Positions 21,956 to 30,251 of a stretch of 34,324 bases of DNA are shown here, piece by piece. The stretch spans positions 1-34,324 of the forward strand of contig CAMDDQ010000006.1 in NCBI GenBank assembly GCA_945892765.1, read 5' to 3'. The position numbers and the translations under genes are program-made. Each line of letters starts with the position of its first letter. Positions within the stretch are counted from its first letter, which is position 1. The notes under the pieces are model-generated. The model was not told where the DNA came from. It did not search any database and was given only the letters and a program-made list of their open reading frames with translations. The DNA is from Asaia bogorensis. Its GTDB lineage: Bacteria; Pseudomonadota; Alphaproteobacteria; CACIAM-22H2.

Positions 21956-22762
21956 TTATTCCTTGGAGACTCGCGGTTTGCCGAACAAGTAGCCCTGGCC
22001 GAAGTCGATTTGAAAATCGAGCAGCTCAACGAGCGTCTTTTCGGACTCGACCTTCTCTACGATCAAATCGATGCCGTGACGATCGAGGGCCGCCTTCAGC
22101 GCCTGCACTTTGCCCTCGCCGCCCTCACCCCCCGCCTGTTCGATCAGCCGAGCCGCGCCGATCTTGACGAAGTGAAAATGGCGATCGGCGAGATCGGAAA
22201 AATCGAGATCGAGGCTCGCGACTTGATCCATCGAAAAGCCGAAGCCGACATCGGCCAGCTTTTCGAGATGACGCGCGGCCGTCTCGCCGAGCCGGTCAAC
22301 GCTCGATTGCGCAAACTCGAAGGAGAGGTTGGCCGCGAGGTCGGCATTGTCGGACAGGAAGGCGAGGAAGTCGCGGAAAAACCCGGTATCGGCCAGGGTG
22401 TGCTGCGAGATGTTACAGAAAAAGCCGAGATTCTGATTTTTCCTTTGGACACGCCGCACGAGCTGGATGCAGCGGAACAGCAACATGTTGTCGATGGTCC
22501 CGATCAAGCCTTCGCGTTCGGCGACGCCGATATATTGCTCGGGCATCACGACGGAATCGTCGCCAGCGCGAATGCGCGAGAAACACTCGTAATACCGCCG
22601 TTTGCGCTGGGGCAGGCTGACGATTGGCTGGAGGTACAGGTCAATGTCGTCGGCCCGCAACGCCTCGCGCACGATGTCGAGCACGGTGGCGTCGTCGATT
22701 CCCGTCATATAACGCACGGGTGCCGCACGACTCGTGGCCGACGGAGCGGCGGCCGGCGTCAT
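21956..22762 (-). CDS. Degenerate EAL-domain protein (TipF-like C-terminal half)
   Basis: 268 aa; DLYLQPIVSLPQRKRRYYECFSRIRAGDDSVVMPEQYIGVAEREGLIGTIDNMLLFRCIQLV...SFEFAQSS...FGFSMDQVASL...DFQIDFGQGYLFGKPR; EAL fold recognisable but the EAL signature reads ECF and DDFG reads SMDQ. Confidence 0.85.
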   Translation of the reverse strand: MTPAAAPSATSRAAPVRYMTGIDDATVLDIVREALRADDIDLYLQPIVSLPQRKRRYYECFSRIRAGDDSVVMPEQYIGVAEREGLIGTIDNMLLFRCIQLVRRVQRKNQNLGFFCNISQHTLADTGFFRDFLAFLSDNADLAANLSFEFAQSSVDRLGETAARHLEKLADVGFGFSMDQVASLDLDFSDLADRHFHFVKIGAARLIEQAGGEGGEGKVQALKAALDRHGIDLIVEKVESEKTLVELLDFQIDFGQGYLFGKPRVSKE

Positions 22763-23202
22763 CGGCGGGGCATCTCGCCCGGTGGCGCCGGCTGCGCGCG
22801 ACCGCCCAGAGATTTATGCCGCTCGGAATATTGCTTGACGAGGCCCTGCAGAAGCCGGACTTCGTCCATGACCTTGCCGATATTGGCGGTTTGCCCCTGA
22901 CGAACGCGGCTGGAGGATTCGATAGCTTCCAGGATAAGGCGGCTCTCGTTCCGCGCTCGGGCAAGTTCGTCGGCGAGTTCGGCAAAACGCAGCCGCAGCC
23001 ACGCCACCTCTGATTCCAGCCGGCCGATTCCCAACCCGGCCAAAAGGCCGTGAACCGGGCCGCAACCCAGGAGAACTTCACCGCCGAGCAACAGCGAATC
23101 GCCGGGTTCGAGCGCGGGAAAATTGTAGGGCAGCGCCACCGCCAGAATGGCCGCGACCACCGCGTAGGACGGCGCAATCAGCAGATGATGGTGCAATGGC
23201 AT
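22759..23202 (-). CDS. Membrane-anchored coiled-coil protein (TipF-like N-terminal half)
   Basis: MPLHHHLLIAPSYAVVAAILAVALPYNF...SLLLGGEVLLGCGPVHGLLAGLGIGRLESEVAWLRLRFAELADELARARNESRLILEAIESSS...; hydrophobic segments followed by coiled coil; 4-nt ATGA overlap with the EAL ORF. Confidence 0.75.
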   Translation of the reverse strand: MPLHHHLLIAPSYAVVAAILAVALPYNFPALEPGDSLLLGGEVLLGCGPVHGLLAGLGIGRLESEVAWLRLRFAELADELARARNESRLILEAIESSSRVRQGQTANIGKVMDEVRLLQGLVKQYSERHKSLGGRAQPAPPGEMPRR

Positions 23203-23301
23203 GGAAAAAGCGGTTCGGGCGGTGGAGTCGAAGGTTGTGAACCGGGGCCGCAGTGTGTGGGAAAAGCCGGGGGCGCACAAGCGCAACGATGCCGGAGCCG
23301 A

Positions 23302-23667
23302 TTAGCCATCCAGGTCGCCGCCGGCCCATGGGGGTATGGCATGGCCGCCATCCCGGTCGACCGGCAAATCGTCGGTCCTGATCACGGCGGAAAGGGGCAA
23401 TCCGCCATAGAGATGGGGGAAAAGGGCGCCGCCCCGCGCCGGCTCCCATTTCAGCGCATCGCCAAGCCGGTCCGCGTCCACGGTCAGAAGCACGAGGCCG
23501 GTCTGGCCGTCGCGGTGTTTGGCCACGCTAGCGGAAAGCTGCGCGCCGGTTGAAAAATGGATGAAGCCGTCGGCGCGATCTTGGGAGGAACCGGCATAAA
23601 TGCCAGCCGCTTCCGCGGCCCGCCATTCGTCCCATCGGCAGACATGAAAAATGCGGCGATTGGCCAT
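23302..23667 (-). CDS. DUF952 domain-containing protein
   Basis: 121 aa; MANRRIFHVCRWDEWRAAEAAGIYAGSSQDRADGFIHFSTGAQLSASVAKHRDGQTGLVLLTVDADRLGDALKWEPARGGALFPHLYGGLPLSAV. Confidence 0.92.
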   Translation of the reverse strand: MANRRIFHVCRWDEWRAAEAAGIYAGSSQDRADGFIHFSTGAQLSASVAKHRDGQTGLVLLTVDADRLGDALKWEPARGGALFPHLYGGLPLSAVIRTDDLPVDRDGGHAIPPWAGGDLDG

Positions 23668-23742
23668 GCGCTCCCGTTCCTCGAACCCACCCTTGCCCAA
23701 GTCACATTTCCGTTCAAGGCCAGTGTTCGTGATGCGGTCGGG

Positions 23743-23752
23743 ACAAATTTGT
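23743..23752. promoter_or_regulatory. Candidate operator: perfect 10-bp palindrome ACAAATTTGT just upstream of the S24/HTH regulator
   Basis: Sequence CGGGACAAATTTGTGGGAC ending a few bp before the regulator start; AT-rich palindrome in GC-rich DNA; located between divergent genes. Confidence 0.4.
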
Positions 23753-23766
23753 GGGACTAATTGCCC

Positions 23767-24405
23767 ATGCTTCGGCATGCCGACATCTGGCGCGCCATCG
23801 ATTTGCTGGCCGAGAGACACGGCTTCTCTCCGTCTGGGCTGGCGCGACGGGCGAGACTCGATCCAACCGCCTTCAACCGCAGCAAGCGGGTCGCCCGTGA
23901 CGGGCGACCGCGGTGGCCCACGACTGAGAGCATCGCCAAAATCCTCGAAGCCACGGGCGCATCCATGACCGAATTAGTCGCGGCGATCACCGCAGGCGAC
24001 GAACCGGCGATGCCTTTTCATCGGCGCATTCCGGTTGTCGGCCTCGCCAAGGCCGGTGTGGTCGGATATTTCGACGATTCGGGCCACCCCGCTGGCCAAA
24101 GGTGGGACCACTTGGCGTTTTCCGATCTCGGCGCCCCCCACCTTTACGCGATCGAGATCGCCGGCGACGGCTTGGCTCCGGTTTGCCGGTCCGGCGATAC
24201 GATCGTCGTATCACCCACGGCCAGCCCGCGGCGTGGTGATCGCGTTGTCGTCAAAACGACCTCAGGCGAAGTGCTGGCTAAACAACTCGTCAGGCGCAAC
24301 GTCCGCAGGGTTGAGCTGCTGCCGTTGGACTTAAGTGGAGCGCCACGCATTCTGACAGGCGATGATGTCGTGTTCATTCACCGCATCATCTGGATCATCC
24401 AATAG
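23767..24405 (+). CDS. HTH transcriptional regulator with C-terminal S24/LexA-like domain (apparently lacking the catalytic Ser)
   Basis: MLRHADIWRAIDLLAERHGFSPSGLARRARLDPTAFNRSKRVARDGRPRWPTTESIAKILEATG (HTH) and RIPVVGLAKAGVVGYF...LYAIEIAGDGLAPVCRSGDTIVVSPTASPRRGDRVVVKTTSGEVLAKQLVRR (S24 fold). A TTG start at 23761 is also possible. Confidence 0.9.
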   Translation: MLRHADIWRAIDLLAERHGFSPSGLARRARLDPTAFNRSKRVARDGRPRWPTTESIAKILEATGASMTELVAAITAGDEPAMPFHRRIPVVGLAKAGVVGYFDDSGHPAGQRWDHLAFSDLGAPHLYAIEIAGDGLAPVCRSGDTIVVSPTASPRRGDRVVVKTTSGEVLAKQLVRRNVRRVELLPLDLSGAPRILTGDDVVFIHRIIWIIQ

Positions 24406-24420
24406 CGCCGCGGCCGGGGT

Positions 24421-24466
24421 CAAAACGCGACGGCCCGGGGAGTTTGGCCCCGGGCCGTCGGTTTTG
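24421..24466. terminator. Bidirectional intrinsic terminator
   Basis: CAAAAC g CGACGGCCCGGGG agtttgg CCCCGGGCCGTCG GTTTTG: 13-bp perfect GC stem (24428-24440 / 24448-24460) flanked by complementary A- and T-tracts; lies between the convergent regulator (+) and phasin (-). Confidence 0.85.
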
Positions 24467-24491
24467 CACTCCACGCGATAACCCCTCGGCT

Positions 24492-24536
24492 CTAACCTTC
24501 CCAATCGGTCCGGACCGCCTTGGGAAAACGGGTTAG
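24492..24536 (-). terminator. Hairpin overlapping the phasin stop codon (3' end structure/terminator candidate)
   Basis: CTAACCTTCCCAA (24492-24504) pairs with TTGGGAA (24520-24526) and GGTTAG (24531-24536, after a 4-nt bulge); inner perfect palindrome CGGTCCGGACCG (24506-24517). Includes the phasin TAA stop (24533-24535). Confidence 0.6.
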
Positions 24537-24979
24537 AAGTTGGCGGGTTTGCCCGCCTTTTCGATCATTTGGGCGAAGCGAGCGCTCAACGGCTGAAGAG
24601 CCTCGGTCGACATCTTCGTGCCAATCTCGCTGAGTTTCGTGCCTTCGGCGCGCCAGGTGTCGATGGCGCTTTTCGTAAACGCAGTCTGCACTTCGGTGGC
24701 TTCCTGAAAATTCTTGCACGACGCCAATTTCTGCGCGGTCGCGAGAGCGGACTCGACATTGGCCTGAGCGAGGGCGGCGACTTGACGGCCGATCACCTCG
24801 AAGCCCTTGGCCATGACCGAGCTCGATTTCATCGCGGCATTAACATTGGCTTCGGTCATCGCTTTCAGGTCGCCAAAACCCTTGGTGGCAGCGGCTGTGG
24901 CCTTTTCGACTTGCTCCTTCACCGTGACGGTCAAAATCGCTGGGTCGAAGGCAGTTTGGGTGGTGTTCTTGGCCGGCAT
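24533..24979 (-). CDS. Phasin family protein
   Basis: 148 aa; MPAKNTTQTAFDPAILTVTVKEQVEKATAAATKGFGDLKAMTEANVNAAMKSSSVMAKGFEVIGRQVAALAQANVESALATAQKLASCKNFQEATEVQTAFTKSAIDTW. Confidence 0.93.
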   Translation of the reverse strand: MPAKNTTQTAFDPAILTVTVKEQVEKATAAATKGFGDLKAMTEANVNAAMKSSSVMAKGFEVIGRQVAALAQANVESALATAQKLASCKNFQEATEVQTAFTKSAIDTWRAEGTKLSEIGTKMSTEALQPLSARFAQMIEKAGKPANF

Positions 24980-25052
24980 CGGAAAATTCTCCTTACATAA
25001 GGGGCGGAAAAGGGGGCGTGTCTCTCTTGGCGCTGCTATGCTGGGGAAAGTC

Positions 25053-25071
25053 TATGTTGCAGCGCAGCATA
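25053..25071. promoter_or_regulatory. Candidate PhaR-like TGC-rich operator upstream of the phasin gene
   Basis: TATGTTGCAGCGCAGCATA, near-perfect inverted repeat (TATG[T/C]TGC-N3-GCAGCATA); TGC...GCA spacing resembles PhaR sites described for phasin promoters in alphaproteobacteria. Confidence 0.5.
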
Positions 25072-25112
25072 TCGGGAATATGCCAGCCCCATACCCGATG
25101 ATCAAGTATTTC

Positions 25113-25127
25113 TTGTGCAGTGCACAA
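25113..25127. promoter_or_regulatory. Second palindrome upstream of the phasin gene, TTGTGCAGTGCACAA
   Basis: Perfect 7-1-7 inverted repeat in the intergenic region between divided minus-strand genes, followed by TGCTGCAACG. Confidence 0.45.
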
Positions 25128-25162
25128 AAATGCTGCAACGCGGTGTCAGGGGCGGCGGAGGA

Positions 25163-26749
25163 CTATTCGGCCGCCAATGTCTTCCGAATGAGGGCGATGG
25201 TTTCGGCGACCCCGAACAGGGCGATGAAGGTGCCCATGCGCGGGCCTTCGCTTTGGCCGAACAAGGTCTCGTATAAGGCGAGAAACCAGGACTTCAAATC
25301 GGGAAACGTATGGCGCTTGCCGACTTCGTAGACTTCGGTCTGCACCGTCTCGGCGCTGGCACCCGTGGGCAACCGCCCCAGGGCGTCGGCCAGATCGGCG
25401 AGCGCCACCCGCTCGATCGCCGTCGGCGCCCGATGGCGCCGCTTCGGCTTCACGAAATCCCGGTAATAGGCAATGGCGTGATTGACGAGCCGATCGAGAA
25501 CCGGCGAGGTGGCCGGCGCGGCCGTCGGCGCATAACGGCTGATGAAGCCCCAGAGAACCGTCTTGTCTTCGGCATTGGTGACACTGGCGAGGTTGAGCAG
25601 AATACCAAAGGACAGATGCAGGGACTCTGCGGGCGGCTTCCCGTCATGAATATGCCAAGCCGGGTTTTCGAGCCGCTCCGCCGGCGTTTGCTTCGCCTGC
25701 TTTTCGAGCAGGCTCAGGTAATCGTCGACCTGGCGCGGGATGACGTCGAAATGGAGCCGCTTCGCCCGGCGCGGCTGTTGGTACATGAAAAGAGACAGGC
25801 TCTCGGGCGGCGCATAACGCAGCCATTCATCGACGGTGATCCCGTTGCCCTTTGACTTCGAGATTTTTTCGCCCAGCTCGTCGAGAAAAAGTTCGTAAGT
25901 GAACCCCTCGGGCGGCTTGCTGCCCAGTATGCGACAGATGCGTCCGGACAGCGTGACCGAATCGATGAGGTCCTTGCCCGACATCTCGTAATCGACGCCG
26001 AGCGCCACCCAGCGCATCGCCCAGTCCACCTTCCATTGCAGCTTGCAATGGCCGCCGGTGACGGGCCGTTCGACGACGCGGCCGTTTTCGTCGAGATATG
26101 AAACTGTGCCGGCGTCCGGGTTGCGGGCGACGATTGGCACCTGCAGCACCCGGCCGGTGCGCGGGCAGACCGGGAGAAATGGGCTGTAAGTGGCGCGGCG
26201 TTCCGGACCCAGCGTCGGCAACATGACCGCCATGACGTCGTCATAGCGGTTCAGGATGGCGCGAAGCGTGTCGTCGAAAAGCCCCATCCGATAACAATCG
26301 GTGGCGCTTCTGAATTCATAGTCGAACCCAAATCTGTCGAGGAAAGCGCGCAGGCGCGCGTTGTTGTGATGACCGAAACTTTCATGGGTGCCGAAGGGAT
26401 CGGGGATCGAGGTCAGCGGCTTGCCCAGATGAGCTTCCATCATGTCCCGATTGGGGACGTTATCGGGCACCCGCCGAAGGCCGTCCATATCGTCGGAGAA
26501 GGCGAACAATTTCGTCGGGATGTCGGATAAGCGGCGAAACGCCTGGCGAACCATCGTCGTACGCACGACTTCGCCGAACGTCCCGATATGTGGCAGGCCG
26601 GACGGGCCGTACCCGGTCTCGAATAACACGTAGCCCTTGGCGGCGCTTTCGGCGCGGGCCAACAGCTTGCGCGCCTCCTCGAATGGCCACGCTCTGGCCT
26701 GTAGGGCCAAATCGCGCGGGGAATCGGACATGGGCGCGGGCGACGACAT
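25163..26749 (-). CDS. lysS: Lysine--tRNA ligase, class I
   Basis: 528 aa; [32 protein letters not shown] (HIGH-like), KISKSKGNG (KMSKS-like), class I LysRS pattern [40 protein letters not shown] later M (26731) may be the true start. Confidence 0.95.
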   Translation of the reverse strand: MSSPAPMSDSPRDLALQARAWPFEEARKLLARAESAAKGYVLFETGYGPSGLPHIGTFGEVVRTTMVRQAFRRLSDIPTKLFAFSDDMDGLRRVPDNVPNRDMMEAHLGKPLTSIPDPFGTHESFGHHNNARLRAFLDRFGFDYEFRSATDCYRMGLFDDTLRAILNRYDDVMAVMLPTLGPERRATYSPFLPVCPRTGRVLQVPIVARNPDAGTVSYLDENGRVVERPVTGGHCKLQWKVDWAMRWVALGVDYEMSGKDLIDSVTLSGRICRILGSKPPEGFTYELFLDELGEKISKSKGNGITVDEWLRYAPPESLSLFMYQQPRRAKRLHFDVIPRQVDDYLSLLEKQAKQTPAERLENPAWHIHDGKPPAESLHLSFGILLNLASVTNAEDKTVLWGFISRYAPTAAPATSPVLDRLVNHAIAYYRDFVKPKRRHRAPTAIERVALADLADALGRLPTGASAETVQTEVYEVGKRHTFPDLKSWFLALYETLFGQSEGPRMGTFIALFGVAETIALIRKTLAAE

Positions 26750-26876
26750 GTCGGACCCTAGTACTCGCTCGCGGCGTTCCGCGCAACCGGCGCGCGGCCT
26801 GGACGCGGGTCGTGATCCGACATCGGTACAGGCAGTCGCCGCGCCCTTGGCCCAGCCCTATAGTCCCCCCGGTCCG

Positions 26877-29651
26877 ATGCAAACGCCGCCCCGCTCCTCC
26901 CTTCTCCGCTTCCCCGACGCACCGGCCCTGGTCGCCGGCGCCGCGGATTGCCAATGGCTAACCGCCGATGGCGAAGTGCTGCGCTTGCGCCACGCCGATG
27001 CCGCCCTGCGGGCGCGCGCCACGCCGCCGATTCTGTGCCATGCGCCCGCGACCGCGCGACGGCTCGGCACCGACCGTTTCCCCGCCTACGATGTGTTGGA
27101 GCTTTTCGCCTTCGTTCGGCCCGCTCGTTTCTGCCTGCCGACCGCGCGCGGGATCGCCGATGCCCTTGCCTTGAGATCGCCGCGCGCCGCTGCGAGCGAA
27201 GTGTCGTCGTTGCCGCAAGCGGCCGAATACCTGCTGCGTGAACTCGCCGACGGCGATATCGACAACGATGCCATCGGTATCGCGCGCATCATGACGCGGG
27301 GCGGCTGGCCCTGGGGTCGGTTCGTGCTCGCGGCTTTGGGCGACGACCCGCACGCCTACAAGACGGATCTTTCGGCCGCCGCGCTCGGAGTCTGGCGGCG
27401 TCTGGGCGAATGGTCCGACTATGCGCCCGACCCGCCGGCCGGCGACATCCCCATCGAGCCGGGCGAGGCCCGCGAACGGCTCCGTCAGATGCTGGGCGCC
27501 GATGCCGAAGATCGACCACAGCAGGCCGATTACGCGTCGGCCGTGTCGCTGGCCTTCCGTCCGCGCGACTCCCGCGACCATCCCCGACTCGTGCTGGCCG
27601 AGGCGGGAACGGGAATCGGGAAAACGCTCGGCTACCTGGCCGCTGCGACGTTGTGGGCGGAGAAAAATCGCGCACCGGTCTGGATCAGCACCTATACCCG
27701 CAATCTCCAACACCAAATCGATCGCGAAATCGATCGCCTGGTGCCCGACCCGGTGGAAAAAGCGAGGCGCGTCGTCATTCGCAAGGGCCGGGAAAATTAC
27801 CTGTGTCTACTCAATCTCGAAGAGGCGGCGGCCGGGCTGACGACACGGCCGCAGGACGCCACCGCGCTCGGCCTGATGGCGCGGTGGGCGGCGCGCTCGC
27901 GCGACGGCGACATGACCGGCGGCGATTACCCAGCCTGGCTCGCCGATATCCTCGGCCGCGGCCGCACGCTCGGGCTCGCCGATCGTCGCGGCGAATGCAT
28001 CTATTCCGCGTGCTCCCATTTTCACAAATGTTTCATCGAACGCAGCGTGCGGCGCGCCCGCCGCGCCGACATCGTGGTCGCCAATCACGCCTTGGTGATG
28101 GTCCAGGCCGCGCTGGGCGGAGTCGACGACACGAGACTGCCGAGCCGTTACATCTTCGACGAGGGCCATCACGTCTTCGATGCCGCCGACGCCGCGTTTG
28201 CGGGCCTGCTGTCGGGCCAGGAAGCCGCGGACCTGCGCCGCTGGGTACTCGGCGCCGAGGGCCGCAGCCGTAGCCGGACACGTGGCCTCAAGCTGCGAGT
28301 CGGTGATCTGGTCGTGGGGAACCAAGCCGGGGAAGCGGCGCTAGAGGCGGCCTTGATAGCCGCCCGCGGACTACCCGGCGATAGCTGGGGCGCGCGGCTC
28401 TCGGCCAACAATCAGATCGGACCCGCCGAAACTTTCCTCGCGCTGGTGCGCCACCAAGTGTTGGCCCGCACTGGCACGGGTGATGAGGGTTACGGCCTGG
28501 AGGCCGGTACGATGCCGCCCATCCCGGGTGTCGAGGCGGCCGCGGCCAACCTCGAAAGGGCCCTGGCCGGACTTGCCGAGCCGCTGCGCCGGCTGGCAGA
28601 ATGTCTCGCGGCGAAGTTGGATGCCGAATCCGCGACTTTGGACAGCGCCACGCGCCAGCGCATCGAGGCGATCAGCCGCGGGCTCTTGCGGCGGGCAGAC
28701 GCCACAATCGAAGGCTGGCGCGCGATGCTAAAGTCCATCGGCCACCCGGCGCCGCCGGAATTTGTCGACTGGTTCGCCATCGATCGGATCGATGGGCGCG
28801 AGGTCGATGTCGGGATGCATCGGCATTGGCTCGATCCGACCGCTCCTTTCGCCGTCGGCGTTGCGCGGCCGGCGCAGGGCTTGCTGGTGACCTCTGCCAC
28901 GCTGACCGATGGAACCGGGGACATCGAGGCCGATTGGAAGGCGGCCGAAATTCGGACCGGCGCACGGCATTTGCCGGAGGCAATTCGGGCCAGCCATGCT
29001 TCGCCCTTTGACTACGCCGCCTTGACCCGAGTGATCGTCGTCAACGACCTCCGGCGCGACGACATTGATCAGACGGCGGCTGCCTACCGCGAATTCCTGT
29101 TTGCCTCGGGCGGGGGCGGCTTGGGTTTGTTCACCGCGATCAGCCGCCTGCGCGCGGTCCATGAGCGCATCGCGCGTCCGCTCGACGCGGCCGGCCTCAA
29201 GTTATTCGCCCAGCACGTCGACGCCATGAATACGGCGACGCTCATCGATATTTTCCGGGCCGAGGAAGATTCCTGCCTGCTTGGCACCGACGCCGTCCGC
29301 GACGGCGTCGACGTGCCCGGCCGCAGCCTTCGCCTGATCGTGTTCGACCGCGTGCCCTGGCCGCGCCCGGACATACTCCACCGTGCCCGCAAGGGCGCTT
29401 TCGGCGGCAGCGCCTATGACGACATGATAGCGCGGCTGCGCCTGAAACAGGCCTTCGGAAGGTTAGTCCGGCGCGCCGACGATTTCGGGGTCTTTGTCCT
29501 TCTCGATTCGCGCCTGCCCTCGCGGCTGGCCAAGGCATTCCCCGCGGGAGTCGAGATCCAGCGCGTCGGGCTAGCCCAGGCGCTCGATATCACCCGCGAA
29601 TTTCTCCGTGTGGGTGGCCAGGGGCGCGGGCCCGGCACGGCTCGGCCTTGA
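26877..29651 (+). CDS. DinG/Rad3-type ATP-dependent DNA helicase
   Basis: From M at 26877 (MQTPPRSSLLRFPDAPALVAG...); Walker A LAEAGTGIGKTLGYLAAA, YIFDEGHHVFDAAD (DEGH box), C-terminal GTDAVRDGVDVPGRSLRLIVFDRVPWPRPD and LKQAFGRLVRRADDFGVFVLLDSR. Confidence 0.92.
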   Translation: MQTPPRSSLLRFPDAPALVAGAADCQWLTADGEVLRLRHADAALRARATPPILCHAPATARRLGTDRFPAYDVLELFAFVRPARFCLPTARGIADALALRSPRAAASEVSSLPQAAEYLLRELADGDIDNDAIGIARIMTRGGWPWGRFVLAALGDDPHAYKTDLSAAALGVWRRLGEWSDYAPDPPAGDIPIEPGEARERLRQMLGADAEDRPQQADYASAVSLAFRPRDSRDHPRLVLAEAGTGIGKTLGYLAAATLWAEKNRAPVWISTYTRNLQHQIDREIDRLVPDPVEKARRVVIRKGRENYLCLLNLEEAAAGLTTRPQDATALGLMARWAARSRDGDMTGGDYPAWLADILGRGRTLGLADRRGECIYSACSHFHKCFIERSVRRARRADIVVANHALVMVQAALGGVDDTRLPSRYIFDEGHHVFDAADAAFAGLLSGQEAADLRRWVLGAEGRSRSRTRGLKLRVGDLVVGNQAGEAALEAALIAARGLPGDSWGARLSANNQIGPAETFLALVRHQVLARTGTGDEGYGLEAGTMPPIPGVEAAAANLERALAGLAEPLRRLAECLAAKLDAESATLDSATRQRIEAISRGLLRRADATIEGWRAMLKSIGHPAPPEFVDWFAIDRIDGREVDVGMHRHWLDPTAPFAVGVARPAQGLLVTSATLTDGTGDIEADWKAAEIRTGARHLPEAIRASHASPFDYAALTRVIVVNDLRRDDIDQTAAAYREFLFASGGGGLGLFTAISRLRAVHERIARPLDAAGLKLFAQHVDAMNTATLIDIFRAEEDSCLLGTDAVRDGVDVPGRSLRLIVFDRVPWPRPDILHRARKGAFGGSAYDDMIARLRLKQAFGRLVRRADDFGVFVLLDSRLPSRLAKAFPAGVEIQRVGLAQALDITREFLRVGGQGRGPGTARP

Positions 29652-29683
29652 CGATCGGCGAAAGCGCCTTACATTCGCCAACC

Positions 29684-30103
29684 ATGAACAATGCAAAGAC
29701 GATCGGTCCCCACGCCGCGCTTATCTGTGTGATGGTCATGGTGTCGGCCTCGGATCGGGAAATGAAAGCGCCAGAGCTTCGCCGCATCGGGGACGCCGTG
29801 CGCCTCCTCCCGATTTTCGCCGGCTTCGATCTCGATCGGCTGACGGATACCGCCAAGGAATGCGCGGTCATGATTTCGACGGAGGACGGGCTCGAACTCA
29901 CGCTCTCCATGATTAAGGCGGCGCTGCCGGAACGCTTGCGCGAGACCGCCTACGCACTCGCCTGCGACATCGCCGCGGCCGACGGCAAATTTCCGCACAC
30001 GGAGTTGCGGATGCTTGATCTGGTCAGGCAGCGTCTGGGCGTTGAGAGGCTAACGGCTGTGGCGATCGAACGCGCCGCCCATGCGCGTTACGCCGTTCTT
30101 TGA
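29684..30103 (+). CDS. TerB-family (tellurite resistance TerB-like) protein
   Basis: MNNAKTIGPHAALICVMVMVSASDREMKAPELRRIGDAVRLLPIFAGFD...YALACDIAAADGKFPHTELRMLDLVRQRLGVE; TerB-type pattern of acidic helical repeats. Confidence 0.85.
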   Translation: MNNAKTIGPHAALICVMVMVSASDREMKAPELRRIGDAVRLLPIFAGFDLDRLTDTAKECAVMISTEDGLELTLSMIKAALPERLRETAYALACDIAAADGKFPHTELRMLDLVRQRLGVERLTAVAIERAAHARYAVL

Positions 30104-30251
30104 GACGCCCGCTCCAATCCGGCGAAAGTCGGTAGGGGAATCTCGCGGTTTTCGATTGCCAAATGCGCCGCGATAGGGTCCACAGCCGCGCTGTTTGCGT
30201 TGCTCGCCCAAGGTGGGCGCCAACGCCATTTTCGGCATGGAGATAGAAATC

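Noticed and set aside
25163-26749. Class I lysyl-tRNA synthetase as an anomalous archaeal-type acquisition
   Set aside because: Class I LysRS is normal in many alphaproteobacteria, so it is not unusual here.
29684-30103. TerB-like protein as part of a tellurite-resistance/stress (ter) system
   Set aside because: No other ter genes in the window; isolated TerB-like proteins are common and often unrelated to tellurite.
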